Assembly (NCBI GenBank): GCA_022376515.1
Contig: WTXI01000118.1
Span: forward strand, 1 to 64,000
Direction: 5' to 3'
DNA from: Lactifluus volemus
Lineage: Eukaryota > Basidiomycota > Agaricomycetes > Russulales > Russulaceae
Length of the DNA stretch: 64,000 nucleotides
Shown here in pieces: positions 1-11,803 of this stretch. Numbering within the stretch: the stretch's first letter is position 1; each line of letters begins with the position of its first letter. Under the pieces are notes generated by a model, which saw nothing but the letters and a program-made list of their open reading frames with translations, was not told the origin of the DNA and did not search any database. The position numbers and the translations under genes were made by a program.

Positions 1-879
1 CTAGCAAACTTTGTGCACGGATCGAATTGGACTACAGTATATGTTCACCATTTATCTTAATAGAGTCATGTGCTATGTTTTTTTTCATATCAGATTCCTG
101 TCCAATCACAACGTGTAGTAACTCTTTCTATAGAGGCTATAATATTCAGCGGCTAGCGCATCGAAATATACGCACCATACTCCCTGAATGATCATCGAAA
201 GCATTCTCAGGCTCTACGGTCACCCAAAGACCCTCACCAATAATGACGGTTGGATATTAGGCCCTGGGGGAGAGAAAGAACTCCTTTTTTGGGATTCCTA
301 ATTTCACAGGCGGTGTCTTCCTAGACCTAGCTCTGTCTAAATTTCAGGCAGTCACGGTCATGAAAAACTTGCTTGATCTCTCGGACTGGGTTCACGACTT
401 AAATTGGGCTACAGTATATGTTACAATTTATCTAAATAGGCAGTCGTGTGCTCTTTTCTTCCCTTAGAATATCTGCTCTCATATGGCTATTAAGCCAAGT
501 CCGTTATTTTGTTAAACCAGCCAGCTATCCATTTCTGCGTTCCAACAAAACGTACTAAGTGATGATTCAACTCTTCTATGGTAGCAGCATATAGCATTCA
601 TCGAGAGCCAAGCCTTTTTTTTTTTTTCACAGACAAACCACCTGCATGATCTTCGCAATGTTCACATACACTTTGTAAACTGTCCGAAGAAACCCCATAA
701 ACAAAATAAATGGAAAGTCAAGGACCGTGCCAACCGTCATTCAGTTGATCTTATGCTGCATCCCGCAAGATTCAAGTTGCCTCAATCCAGAGGCCCCGCG
801 CACAACATCAGTACCTAAACACGACCCCGGCCAGATAGGAACATGACTCATAGGAACGGCTTTGATGGCAGTGTGTTAG
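1..879. other. Gene-free stretch at window start
   Basis: No open frame with recognisable protein similarity is visible. A partial direct repeat can be seen: the 'tgggctacagtatatgtt' type sequence near 400-425 echoes 'tggactacagtatatgttc' near 28-46, each followed by a 'tttatctaa' type stretch. This suggests an old local duplication. Confidence 0.5.
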
Positions 880-1029
880 TAACTTCAGGACCAGTCTACC
901 GTGACCAGCAACTTTCCATTGAGGTCTCAACGTTTCACGCTCCGCTCGAACTCACCATTTGTCACGTGCGCACTTTCTCGATGATCTAATCTATCCATAA
1001 AACGTTGTGCGGCTAGATCACCACCCGTC

Positions 1030-1135
1030 CGAGTCTTTTCTTGCCTGTGGGCGATTCTATCGATACATAAATTCTTCGCTCGTGTACTACAAACATCTCC
1101 TCCGCGCTGACTTAGCACCATATTCATATTTGCGC
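1030..1135 (-). pseudogene. Decayed 3' end of a NACHT-ankyrin gene
   Basis: This piece resembles the DNA around the 3' end of NLR gene 3 (about 14165-14275). Both have a 'ttttcttgcctgt' block, then a 'ctccgcgct' type block. On the minus strand one frame reads YEYGAK, matching the REYGAK end of NLR gene 3, but it is not attached to an open ankyrin frame and runs past the expected stop. It lies 400 bp beyond the stop of NLR gene 1, so gene 1 probably lost its last repeats and left this scrap behind. Confidence 0.5.
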
Positions 1136-1540
1136 GATGCATATAATTCACTTTAGCCATCACACCTGTGCGAAGAAAAGCGCAAAGGAGCGCAGAAATA
1201 TTGGATTCAAAACTACAGTAGGTGCCATTTGCAAAAAAGTAGACTGCTCTTCGATATTCCTAACAGGGAAAAGTCCCAACAAGCGAGAATAAGCTACAAA
1301 AACGCGAAAAGTAGATAATCCATAAACAGTGTAATACATTATTGTTTTTATGTGACTTCAAAGTTCTTCCTGAGACGCGTGAGAAACGGAAAGGGGCAGA
1401 AAAAAAAGTGAATAAGCTATGTGTAGGATCGCTGGTATCTTGGATGAAGATCCGGACAACTAGGGACGCAGGGCTGGCAGCCACTTGAGAATAGAGGCCG
1501 GTGAGCTATGACGTGCGGTCGTATCTGCAATATCGTCCCA

Positions 1541-4246
1541 TTAACATTTCGTATGGATATTTAACTGACTGCAGATCGTCTCACCATCTAATTCCACGCT
1601 CAATGCGACTCTTCCGAGCGAAGCCTGGATTTTGATGCGCGTGCTGTGTTCTCGCAACATCTGAGCGATGTCGTGTTGATCCCGGTCCCGTGCTACGTTC
1701 AGCGGAGTATGTCCCTTGCTATTTCGGACGTTGAGGTTTGCGTTGTGCTTGATCAACGTCCGAACGACGTGGTGGCGTCCATGGTGCACTGCGACATGCA
1801 AGGGAGTCATGCCCTCATCGTCCCCTCCATTGACGTTAGCCCTGTGATCGATTAACATCTGAGCGATGTCGGGATGCTCCCACATCGCTGCTAGGTGTAG
1901 GGGAGTCCTGCCCGCCTCGTCCCGTTCATTGACGCTGGCCTTGTGCTCGATTAACACCCGAGAGATGTCGAAGTGTTGCCGGTGCACCGCTACATGCAGG
2001 GGCGTCTTTCCCTTCTTGTCTCGGGAATTCACGTTAGCTTTGTGCTCGATTAACATATGAACGACCTCGATGGATCGCCTGTCCACCGCTACGTGCAAGG
2101 GAGTCCTGCCGTCTCGATCCCGGGCCTTGATGTCGGACTTGTGCATGATGAGCGTCTGAACGGTGTCAAGGTGTCCCTTCTCCGCTGCATGATGCAGCGG
2201 TGTCTTATCGTTCTCATCTCGCGCGTGCACATCCGCCCCATGCTCGAGCAGCCACTCCAAGATCTTGACAACAGGAGCGACGTGGTCAGGTATTTGGGAT
2301 GCGACATGCAGCAGCGTGCTTCGAGTTTCGTCCCGGAAGTTGACCTTCGCCCGGTGGTTATAGAGTAGCTCTGCAACGTCGAATTGGCTCCTCATCAATG
2401 CTGCAATTAGTGGAGAAGCCGTCGAGTGACTCCTGGGATTGACATGCTGCGGATGTTTCGCAATGAGAAGTTCCACCATGCCATATAAACCATAGAATGC
2501 CGCATGGAATAGTGGGACCTGGAAGTCTCCTGCAGAAAGGGACAGGCTTCTGTTATCGTCGCGAAGCCTGTGCCATGCTTTCCAGTGTGGTTTGTTCCCA
2601 TCAAGGAAATATTCGATCGTATCCCGAATCCTTGGGTCAGACGACACCCTCTCGAACCGGACGTGGTCATCCCAGTGATTGGCGGCATATTGGGCAAGTG
2701 GAAATTCGCCAAAACTCGACCGGCTAGAGTGATCACCCAAACAGAGCAGGACGCTGAGGCAGGCCTGGGCGAGGGTCGTGTGTGCAGATCGAGGAGAAAT
2801 ATGATAGCGTGAAACATCCCTTCTTGAATTCGCGAGGCGTTCCGAGGTCAAGAACTCCTTGACCGAAAAGTGTGAGAGTTGAACAACTCGCGAATCGATC
2901 GAAATTAGGCTCGAACACGCGGAGAGAACTGGCATGGGATCCCGAGGGTCAACTCCGCGGACCGAGCCGGCCCGGCCTTCCGCGTCAAAGTCAACTGCAA
3001 GCACCTGTGCGAGCTCCTCAACACGGAGTGGTCGAGCCGCAACGGTGAGACATTGCAAGATATGATGCGCATGCTCTCGATTCGCCTTGTCGATGGAATT
3101 CAGTGTCTGTTCATACGACTGGTCCAGGGTTTCAGGCAATTCACGAAGAACTCGTCCCAAATCTGACGAAAGATTGCGTCGCAGCAATTCTAGTTGGCAA
3201 CGGGCCAATTTAAACCTGTTAGGCGGTGTGAATAAATATACCAATCATGGAAAGCGACAAACTTACACCCCGTCTGATTTCTTGGTGAGGGTCTCCACAA
3301 CTCGTTTCTTCTCCTTCTCAGATAAACTCCTCATCTTCGGGTCCGAATGAACCATAGATTTGATGTAGTCATAGATATCTTCCCTGTGTCCACTTTGCTC
3401 GTGAAGGGACACGGAAAGCATTGTTGAATCCTTGAAGCCGTTACCGACCTCTGGCCGACTGGACACGCAAATGTGCACATTGGGAAGGCGAAGGCGAACA
3501 AGTTCATCAATAAGTTTAAGCACTTGCTCCCGCGCAGATGGCCCAGACCCGGAACTATCGGGACACTCATCGACCCCATCAATGATCAGGTAAACAGGGT
3601 CTCGAGACGGGTGTGAGAGCATCTTCTTTAAGCATCTTGTGAATGTACCATCGCTAGGCTGTCGTTTGCCATCTTCATATACCGAATGAAGGTGGGCGAG
3701 TATGTCGGAAAGATGATGAGACTGAGTGGAAAGCCGGAAAAGAAGGGAACGAAGCAAGCTGTTGCAACTTTGCTTATTTTCGTTTCGGAAGTCGAAGAAA
3801 AAATAGGCTAGTCTTGCATTGCGAAGGGCCTTGATATGTTTGACTATTGAAGAACTACTCGGCGATTTAGTCATGCATGTGGTAATAGCCGAGATCGACC
3901 CACCAGAGCTCAGTTTTCCCTGAGCCCGCTACAAAAAGGGGATGATCAGATGAGGTGTGATGGAGCGTAAGAACAACATACGTTTGCCATCGATCCGTAA
4001 GACAGAAGGAGTTGACTTCCATCTGTTGAAGACATTGGATTCAAAGAACCACGTGGGTGGGCTCTTGGTGTGCGCAGTATGATGTATTGATGCGTCTGGA
4101 GGAGATAGCCATCTTTGAAGTTCATGTGCCCTCTACTTTGGTGAGAGGCTATATTAATCCTCTGGACGAAAAGCACTAACTGTCTGGTCAATAGCGTCGT
4201 CTATCGTTGGTTGCTTGGCTATCCGCATATCCGCCGTCCGTTGCAT
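1541..4246 (-). CDS. NACHT-ankyrin NLR-like protein 1
   Basis: Predicted cytosolic NLR-like receptor of the STAND class, a family linked in fungi to non-self recognition and regulated cell death. Exons on the minus strand: 4181-4246, 3982-4132, 3904-3928, 3267-3854, 1541-3215, giving about 834 aa. The NACHT domain has the P-loop GKPGSGKTEL, split by introns on both sides of a 25-nt exon, Walker B VYLIIDGVDECP and a VSSRPEV sensor segment. A winged-helix-like stretch (RPLRVEELAQVL) follows, then about nine ankyrin repeats (TPLHVAV type). The first ATG, reading MQRTADMRIAK, was chosen because it lies at the same place in paralogues 1, 2 and 5. No N-terminal effector domain is visible. The LWI before the P-loop is LRI here. 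The C-terminus is shorter than in gene 3. Confidence 0.85.
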
Positions 4247-6782
4247 GATGTCTTTCACGTTCTTGTGATTGGGTAATAAATCCAGGTAGGAAGATAGATA
4301 AGGAGAAAGTAGGGTGGAGAACGAGGCGGCGGGGCAAGGACTTAAATACCGATTGAGGACACTGCCTTGCTAGCACTGGTACGGACACAGCTCAGCTTTG
4401 TTTTGAAGGATAAGCGCCATATTCGGGACAGGTACGGGATGACGCGGTGACTAAGTAGCTTCAAATAATGAATTCGCGTGGGTCGAAAGGTCCGAAAACG
4501 AAAACCTAGGATCTACCAACTTTGTTTACTCCCATCAGTTGTCAAATGATCACTGTCAGTGAACAGCATTCTTTACGCACCCCGAAGACAAAATCGGCTA
4601 TAAGTCACTCAGTATTACGGAAAGTAGAACTCAAGAATGGTCTCTGACGACAATCTGGGTACGAAGATAGAAAAAAAAAAGATCATGATAAGGTTTCTGC
4701 TGGTGCAGAACGGATTGTGCAGCTCACCCATTTGTCAGTTCGGATCACCCGCCTGAAAGAGCGTCCCAAGTCGAATGGCTAGATGGATGGGTGGCACCGG
4801 GTTACCCACACGTATGCGGTGCTGTTAGGATTCGAAGTGACTCCAAAGTGGTTGGCAAGGAAGCGAAAGACCGACCCTTAACAAAAAAAATTTACAGTCC
4901 CTGGACATTCCGTTTATAGTAGCCAGTTAACGTCCCAAAGTTGGCCTGAATTTGGCCAGATTTGGGAATCCAAGTATCTCGGCATATCCCCGATATGACC
5001 GCCTGTTCTATGTACGGGGAGCCTTCCAAATTTAATGCTCGTAGCCAGTTTCTTAACAAACCATGGACGAACATGAAAGGTAGACTACGACATCACAATT
5101 TTTCTGAGGTTTGTCTGGGGACCTTGAGTACGATTCCGGTGTTAGACCTGTGCATCGGGTTCCTCTTCCGAGTCTCATGTCAAAGCTCCCCAAGGGGCAA
5201 TCTCAGAATCACGATATAATTCCACCCGCCCTGACCCAACCCAACCCTGGCAACTTCCCCGCTGGTTCACTGGGTCCAGCGCTTCCATATCATGGACCAT
5301 ATGGTCTGTACAGGTGGAGCTGCGCGGTGCAGCGCTACATTAATTCATAACCCACAGTTTGACTATATCCATTATTTGGTCACATCGTGATATTTTTCTC
5401 GTTTCTTGCTTGTTTTATCTGGAATACTTGGGACCACGTGGGTGGCTGTAGCTGCCGAAAAGAGTGATATAACAGGCAAGTAAGGGCGCGGAGGCGCAGC
5501 TTCCGTACGTAACTGAACAGCCAATCACAGCCACCCGCCAAGAGAATTCCGCAAAACGATCCCACCACTCAACTCAACTGGAACCTCCTTGGTCACCATC
5601 TCCCTCTCCTCCACACTTAGCCTCACTCAAAAATGTCATTCGCAGAAAGAAATCGATTCTGTAGCAAGTGCAGGTCTCACCTGTTGACCGCGACGCACCC
5701 AACCTGCGTTCTCACATCGTCCCATTTCTCCCTCAGCTAACCCAGCTACGCTCCAAGTCTTCTTCGTCGACGTCTGACTATCAGTAGAAGACGCTTCCCA
5801 CCCCCAATATTGGGTGATATCGTGGCAGCTCAGTAGTGGCTGCGACAGTTATCCTGTGTGGCGGGCAGATTCCTTGGCAAATGTCACCGCTTTCGAACGA
5901 GGATATTGAACACGTATCCTATCCTTCAACCTCCACCAGCGTCCGGAAAATAAATTTAAGCAGAACCCAATATACGAACACTGCATGTCACAATATTTGG
6001 CAGCCCATAGATATTCGTAAATTTCGAATTCTGACTTGACGCTGCATCGCCTTCACAGCTGTGCATCCCGAATACCCAGCCACTTTTCAACTGAACCTGA
6101 GCACGCACTTTGCCGCGCTGGTACTCGAAACATTGGGTATTGCTCCAATCGGTCATATCCCATGACTGTCCCAAAACGCTGATGTCAGGAATAAATAATT
6201 TGTCCTGATTTGTCCTGATGTGACTCCGTGCGAGAGACAGCCCTTTGTTCAGTTATTTGGGAGGCGGCATAAGTTCGGTTTGTCCCCGAAGGCCTCTACA
6301 AATCTTCCATCTTTAATCTTTGTACTGTTATGACCGTATTCCCACTTTCTCATGAAATGATTGTGGCGTTGGCCCACGCCGACGCCACAAAGATACCGGG
6401 CCAGCGGACCGTTCAATCATGATACGCGTGACTCTTTTCGTCAGTGAATATCATGTGACTTAACCGCAGGGCCCCGCCTTTCATAGTTGCCTTGGTCGTT
6501 TCCTCACCTCTGATATATAATTCACTTTGGCTTTCTTTTTGTCCTCCACCGTGACGCGTCCTGGGAAAACTACACATATTAGAGAAATGGGAATGTAAAT
6601 GCATACACAATATAAGAGGTTCGTATTCTATGCAACAATATGCCGAGTACGTGAGTGCCTTAGTCATGACCGCCCACAAGAATATAATATACAATATACT
6701 AAACAAACTGCCATTAAACGCCTATCCGCGTTTGATTGGTTCATATTACATTTGCATGACGCTTGAATGAAGATCTGGGTCG
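4247..6782. other. Upstream module of NLR 1 and intergenic DNA
   Basis: The first 1.4 kb resembles the DNA upstream of NLR genes 2 and 3. A shared block 'aaaatcggctataagtcact' lies near 4590 here and near 9870 upstream of gene 2, with a close version near 17562 upstream of gene 3. A second shared block around 5575-5630 (tcaactggaacct, then ccacacttagc) recurs near 11145-11215. The duplicated unit therefore includes a long promoter or upstream segment. No gene is seen from 5640 to 6780. Confidence 0.6.
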
Positions 6783-9490
6783 TTAAGGCAAAAACCTGTT
6801 AGAAGAAGCTGGCGAGCCATGCGGTCCTGGAATGTCCACTATTAGCACTCGTATGTTGCTGAAGTGACTGTCAGGTTTCTCACCTTTATACGCGACTCTC
6901 CCGAGGGAATCCAGGATATTGGGCTTCGCATTGTACTTCAGCAGTACCTTGGCGATGTCATCATGACCCCGGTCATGTGCTACGTGCAGAGGGGTCTTGC
7001 CTTTATGATCTTTGGCATTGATATCGGCCTTCTTATCGATTAACGCCAGAACGGTGGGGTGTCGCATATGGTGCACTGCCACATGTAGAGGAGTTGAGTG
7101 CTTCTTATTCCGGGCATCAACGTCTGCCCCGTGACGGATAAGCAGATGAGCGATGCTGGGGTCCTCCAACTCCGCCGCTACATGTAGGGGAGTGTTGCCC
7201 TCCTCGTCCTCTTTACTGACCCTAGTCTTGGGGCCGAGTAGTTCCTGGGCAATATGGAACTGTCGCAAGTGTACCGCTAGATGCAGGGGTGTCTTGCCCT
7301 TCTTATCCCGGAAATTCACGTCGGCGCGGTGCGAGATTAATGTCTGAATGGCCGCAAGAGATTGCCTGCCAACCGCTGCGTGTAAGGGAGTCCTGCCATC
7401 CTTGTCCTTGGCATCGATCTTGGCTTCACGACTGATGAGCATGGAAATGATCTCGGGTGATCCTTTCGCGGCTGCAACATGCAGTGGGGTCTTATTGGCT
7501 TCATCCTGCATGTGCACATTCGCCTTGTGATCGAGTAGCCACCGCAATATTTTGCTAGCAGGAACGACGTGGTCCGGTGCCTGGGATGCGACATGCAGCA
7601 GCGTCCTCCCGGAGCTGTCCTGTATGTTGACATTCGCCCTGTAGTCATAGAGCAGCTGTGCAACGTCGAATTGGTTCCCCATCAATGCTCCGTAGAGTGG
7701 AGTCACCGCGGAGTGAGCCCTGGGATTGACATGCTCCGGATGTTTCTCAATGAGACGTTTCACGGTCTCAGATAAACCGTAAAACGCGGCGTAGAACAGT
7801 GGGTTTGGGATAACATCTGCAGAAGGGGAGAGGCGTTTGTCATCGTCGCGAAACCGGTGCCATGCATCCCAGTGTGGTTTGTCCCCACGAAGGAAATGTT
7901 CGAGCGTATCCCGAATTCTTGACTCGAATGACACCCTCTTGAACCGGATATGGTCACCCCAATGATTAGCGGCATACTTGGCAAAAGGGAAATCGCCAAG
8001 GCTGGACCGTTTAGACTGGTCATTTAAGCTGAGCAGAACGCCGAGGCAGGCCTGGGCGAGGGTCATATGCGCAGACTGGAGAGTGATATGGTGGCGTGAA
8101 TCATCTCCGCTTGAATCCGCGAGGCGTTTCGAGGTCAGGTACTCTTTAACCGAGAAGTCCGAGAATTGGACTACTTGTGAGGAGTCGATCGAAATTAATC
8201 TCGAACACGTGGAGAGCACTGGTTTGGCTTGCTGATCCATCATCCGCCAACCGGAGTTGACTCTTGCGCCAAAGTCAATTGCAAGCACCTGCGCGAGCTC
8301 TTCAACACGGAGTGGTCGAACCGCGGCGGTGAGACATTGAAAAAGATGATGCGAATGCCCTGGATTCGCCTTGTCGATGGAATCCAATGTCTGTCCATAC
8401 GCCTGATCCAGAGTTTCAGGCAATTCACGAAGAACGCGTCCCAAATGCTGCGAAGGTGTGTGCCGCAGCGATTCTAGTTGAAAACAGGCCAATCTAAATC
8501 TATTAAAAAGGGTGAATAACTATATCGATCATGGCACATGACGAACTTACACTCCGTTTTTGCTGAGTGTCTCGATAACTCGTTTCTTATCCTTCTCCGA
8601 CCAACTCCCCATCTTCGGGTCTGAGCCAATCACAGATCTGATGTAATCAATGATGTCTCCCTTGTGACCACTTTGCTTATGAAGGGACAATGACAGCGCT
8701 GTTGAACCCTTCAAGTTGAGTCCAGTGTGTTTAGCGACCTCCAGAAGACTGGTCACACAAAGGTGCAAATTCGAGAGCCCCCAGCCAACGAGCTCTTCGA
8801 TAAGTTGAAGCACTTGTGTCTGCGCAGATGGCTTTCCAGACTCGGAGCTGTCAGGACACTCATGAACCCCATCGATGATCAGGTATACAGGGTCTGGTTG
8901 CGCGAGCATCTTCTTCAAACATCTTGTCAATTCGCCATCGGTAGGCTGTCGTGTACCATCCTCCGAGTTGCATAATGAATAAAGATGGGAGAGTTTGCTG
9001 GAAAAGGTATCCGACTGAGTGCCAGTGGAAAGCTGGAAAAGAATTGAACGAAGGAGGTTGTCGCGGCTTTGCTTATTTTTGTCCCGAAAGTCGAAGTGGA
9101 AATAGGCTAGTCCTGCATTGCGATGGGCGTTGAGACGTTTGACTATTGAAGAACTATCTCGATAGCTTAGTCGGTACTGAAACTGACAGATGAGAAAGAC
9201 CAACCTGAGAGCAGTTTTTCCTGAGCCCGCTACAGAGGAGGGGCGATCAGATGGGGTGTGGTAGAGTGTAAGAATAACATACATTTGCCATCAATCCATA
9301 GGAGAGAAGGAGTCGACTTCCATTTGTTAAAGACATCTCCTTTAAAGAACCATGCGGCCGCGCTCTTGTGGTGCGCGGCAGGTGCAATCTTGTGGTTTAT
9401 TGACGGGTCAGACGGAGAAAGCCATATTTGAAAAGCGTCGTTCATCGTTTTTTGCCGCTTGGCCATCCGGGTCTCTGTCCTCTGCTGCAT
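6783..9490 (-). CDS. NACHT-ankyrin NLR-like protein 2
   Basis: Paralogue of the neighbouring NLR genes. Exons: 9283-9490, 9205-9229, 8551-9153, 6783-8499, about 850 aa. The first intron found in genes 1, 3, 4 and 5 is absent, and the N-terminal reading runs straight from NDAFQ into IWLSPSDPS. The P-loop is GKSGSGKTAL. Walker B is VYLIIDGVHECP, with H where the other four have D. The sensor segment is VTSLLEV, without the SRP/SRI arginine. About nine ankyrin repeats follow the winged-helix-like region. The open frame is intact, so any loss of ATP hydrolysis would be functional divergence, not decay. ATG chosen by alignment with genes 1 and 5. No effector domain is visible. Confidence 0.85.
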
Positions 9491-11803
9491 GATCTCTTTC
9501 ACGTCCTTCAGGTTGTTGTCGGGTAATAGATATCGAATAAGTCAGAAGAGGGATGATAAGATTGAAAGTAGGGCAAAAATAAGAAGGCCACGTTGGTTTC
9601 TTATATATCTGGAGCACCGCCCCGTGCTATAATTCGTAGGAAAGGGAAGGTACAGCCGAGATCGCCTTTTAATTTCTTGGACAAGCGACATATTTGGGGG
9701 ACCGGGAGGGGATGCTGCGGTGACTAAGTCGGCTTCACATAATTTGCTGAAGTTGGTCCACGAAAAAGAAACCTAGGATCTGTTTGTAGTATCCTTAGCT
9801 GTCAAATAAGCGATCTTGATCTCTGAGTCATTGAACAGCCGCGTTCTGTTATGCACCGCACAAAACAAAATCGGCTATAAGTCACTCGGTAATACGAAAA
9901 GATATACAATAGGACTCACGAATGATATCTAAACTACAACCTGCGTGCGCACATACGGGTGGCAGAAGAGATGCGGCTCCTGCTGCTCTTACTTAGAGAA
10001 GAAAGCTCAAGACACTGATAGGTGGGTGCAGAACGTATCGGCTCAGCCATTTTCCTGTTCGGGCCATGGTGAAACCCACACGAAAAGGGTTGTCCCAACT
10101 CGAAGGACTAGATGGATCGGTGGCACCTGTGAAGCTGACATGCAGTGCTGCCATGAGCTGGTTTGCTGAGACATCGACGTGTCAGGAACGTCCGACGCGG
10201 CACGGAGGCAGTCCGGATCATGTCCATTTATAGTAATCGCACGGCGCGCGGCGGGCGCAACGTGTGACCCGAAAGTCGCCAAATTGGAGATCTTTGAGAC
10301 TCCAAGTGTCCGAATTTATCTCCGACCTCGAAGCTCCTTCCGACTTCGTAAGAGGCTCGAAGGTGCCTGACGTATTTTCTTTTAAGCCCCCTGAACAGTT
10401 GCCGAACAAGTTTGAATAAATATGAAAGGTAGGTCGTGACGCCATGATACTTCTTCAGATTTCAGTTTATGGTCTTGCCAGTGACTAGGCTACAGAGTAC
10501 AAAGGATTCCGGTGTTAAACCTGTGCCAGTCCATCAGGCCGTTCTTCTGAGTCTCATGTCAACCTGGCTTCCCAAGTCCCAAGAGGAAATCTCAAAATCG
10601 GACAACAATTATTGCTGTCCCATTCGTAGACGCATTTTCATCAGCCACAACTAATAATGCACAGCGACCAATTCATTACGAACCCCTTGCACTGACAGAA
10701 CTCGGGGGGGCTGTCCATGTCCACGCGGAAGGTTCTTCCGAGCATCCGTCCAAAAACAGGTGTGATATATCCTAATTAGACCGCAGAGCCTTGCGGATTT
10801 CGGGCTTGTGATAAATCTGGCAATTGACTATCAGATTTGGACCAATCCCCCCCCCCTGGCGCTCTCACAAGCGCCGGAACCTTTCCTGTATTATAGTATT
10901 TAGTTCTGTACATGTGAAACTGCGCAGTGCGCACTGCAATGCTATATTATACCCACGGTTCCACTACATTATTTGGTCACCGTCGTATATTCTCATTGGG
11001 GATACTTCGAGGTATACTGTATAACAAGCAAACAGGCGCGCAGGACGCAACTTCCGAGTCAGTGCGTAACCGAACCGCCACTCATACCCACGATGCCCGG
11101 GCCGGCGCCAAGCGAAATCTCCCACTCCCATCAGCCCACGCCCTCAACTGGAACCTCATCCTAGTATTCCTTCCTTTGTCACCACCTCTCTCTGCTCTAC
11201 ACTTAGCTTCATTCAATAAAGCCATCCATAGAACCAAATAGCAGGCACAGTGCTCACGTGTTGACCGCGACCCTCAAGTTCCAGAGTGAAGTAGCAACAC
11301 TTGCTGAAGCTTCAAGTTGCACATGCTCAAGACGTTCAGCGTTCTTCACCGCATCGAGTCTCAGCTTTTCCCCGCCATGCACGTCCTCAAGGTCATGCAG
11401 AGTTTATTCCCATGATATGCCCCACCTTTCATATTCCTTTTCTTCACCGCCCCATTTCGTTCTGTGCATTGCTCAAACTCACCCACACTGGCAAGTCTCG
11501 TGATCATGACGCATACATTACAGTTCGTGATCTAATGTCCTTTTTCTCTCTCTTTATTACATACTAGCGATGGCTACTTTTTGCCCTTTTCGGCTCGCTC
11601 GAGCTCGCCCGAGCTCGAGCGGGTCCAAAAGTTTAATGCAAGTTTCCTGATGCAACTACCTTAAGTACTGTAGCCTTTGTGTCCCTCGCGCCTCATTCCT
11701 TTCTCTTTCTGCCTGAGGTTAGTATCTTATCACACTTTCCTTTATTTCTAAGTTACTTACTATCTACCTAGTAGCCTTGGAATTGATTCTCGTCCAATAT
11801 CAA
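9491..11803. other. Upstream module of NLR 2 and GH71 promoter region
   Basis: The part from 9.5 to about 11.2 kb matches the upstream modules of other NLR genes (see blocks near 9870 and 11145). No protein-coding gene is seen. The last 600 bp precede the GH71 gene; they contain a GC-rich palindromic patch and a transposon-end fragment at 11593-11652. Confidence 0.55.
11593..11652. repeat. GC-rich palindrome plus MITE-end fragment
   Basis: Positions 11593-11623 form a palindromic CTCGAGCTCG-rich patch. It runs directly into 'gtccaaaa...tttcctgatg' (11623-11652), which matches the right end of the AT-rich inverted-repeat element at 58575-58778. The left end is missing, so this looks like a broken copy. 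Confidence 0.5.

Noticed and set aside
11777..11803. Upstream extension of the GH71 frame
   Set aside because: The frame is open but has no ATG (it begins with TTG). The ATG at 11804 directly precedes a good signal peptide.
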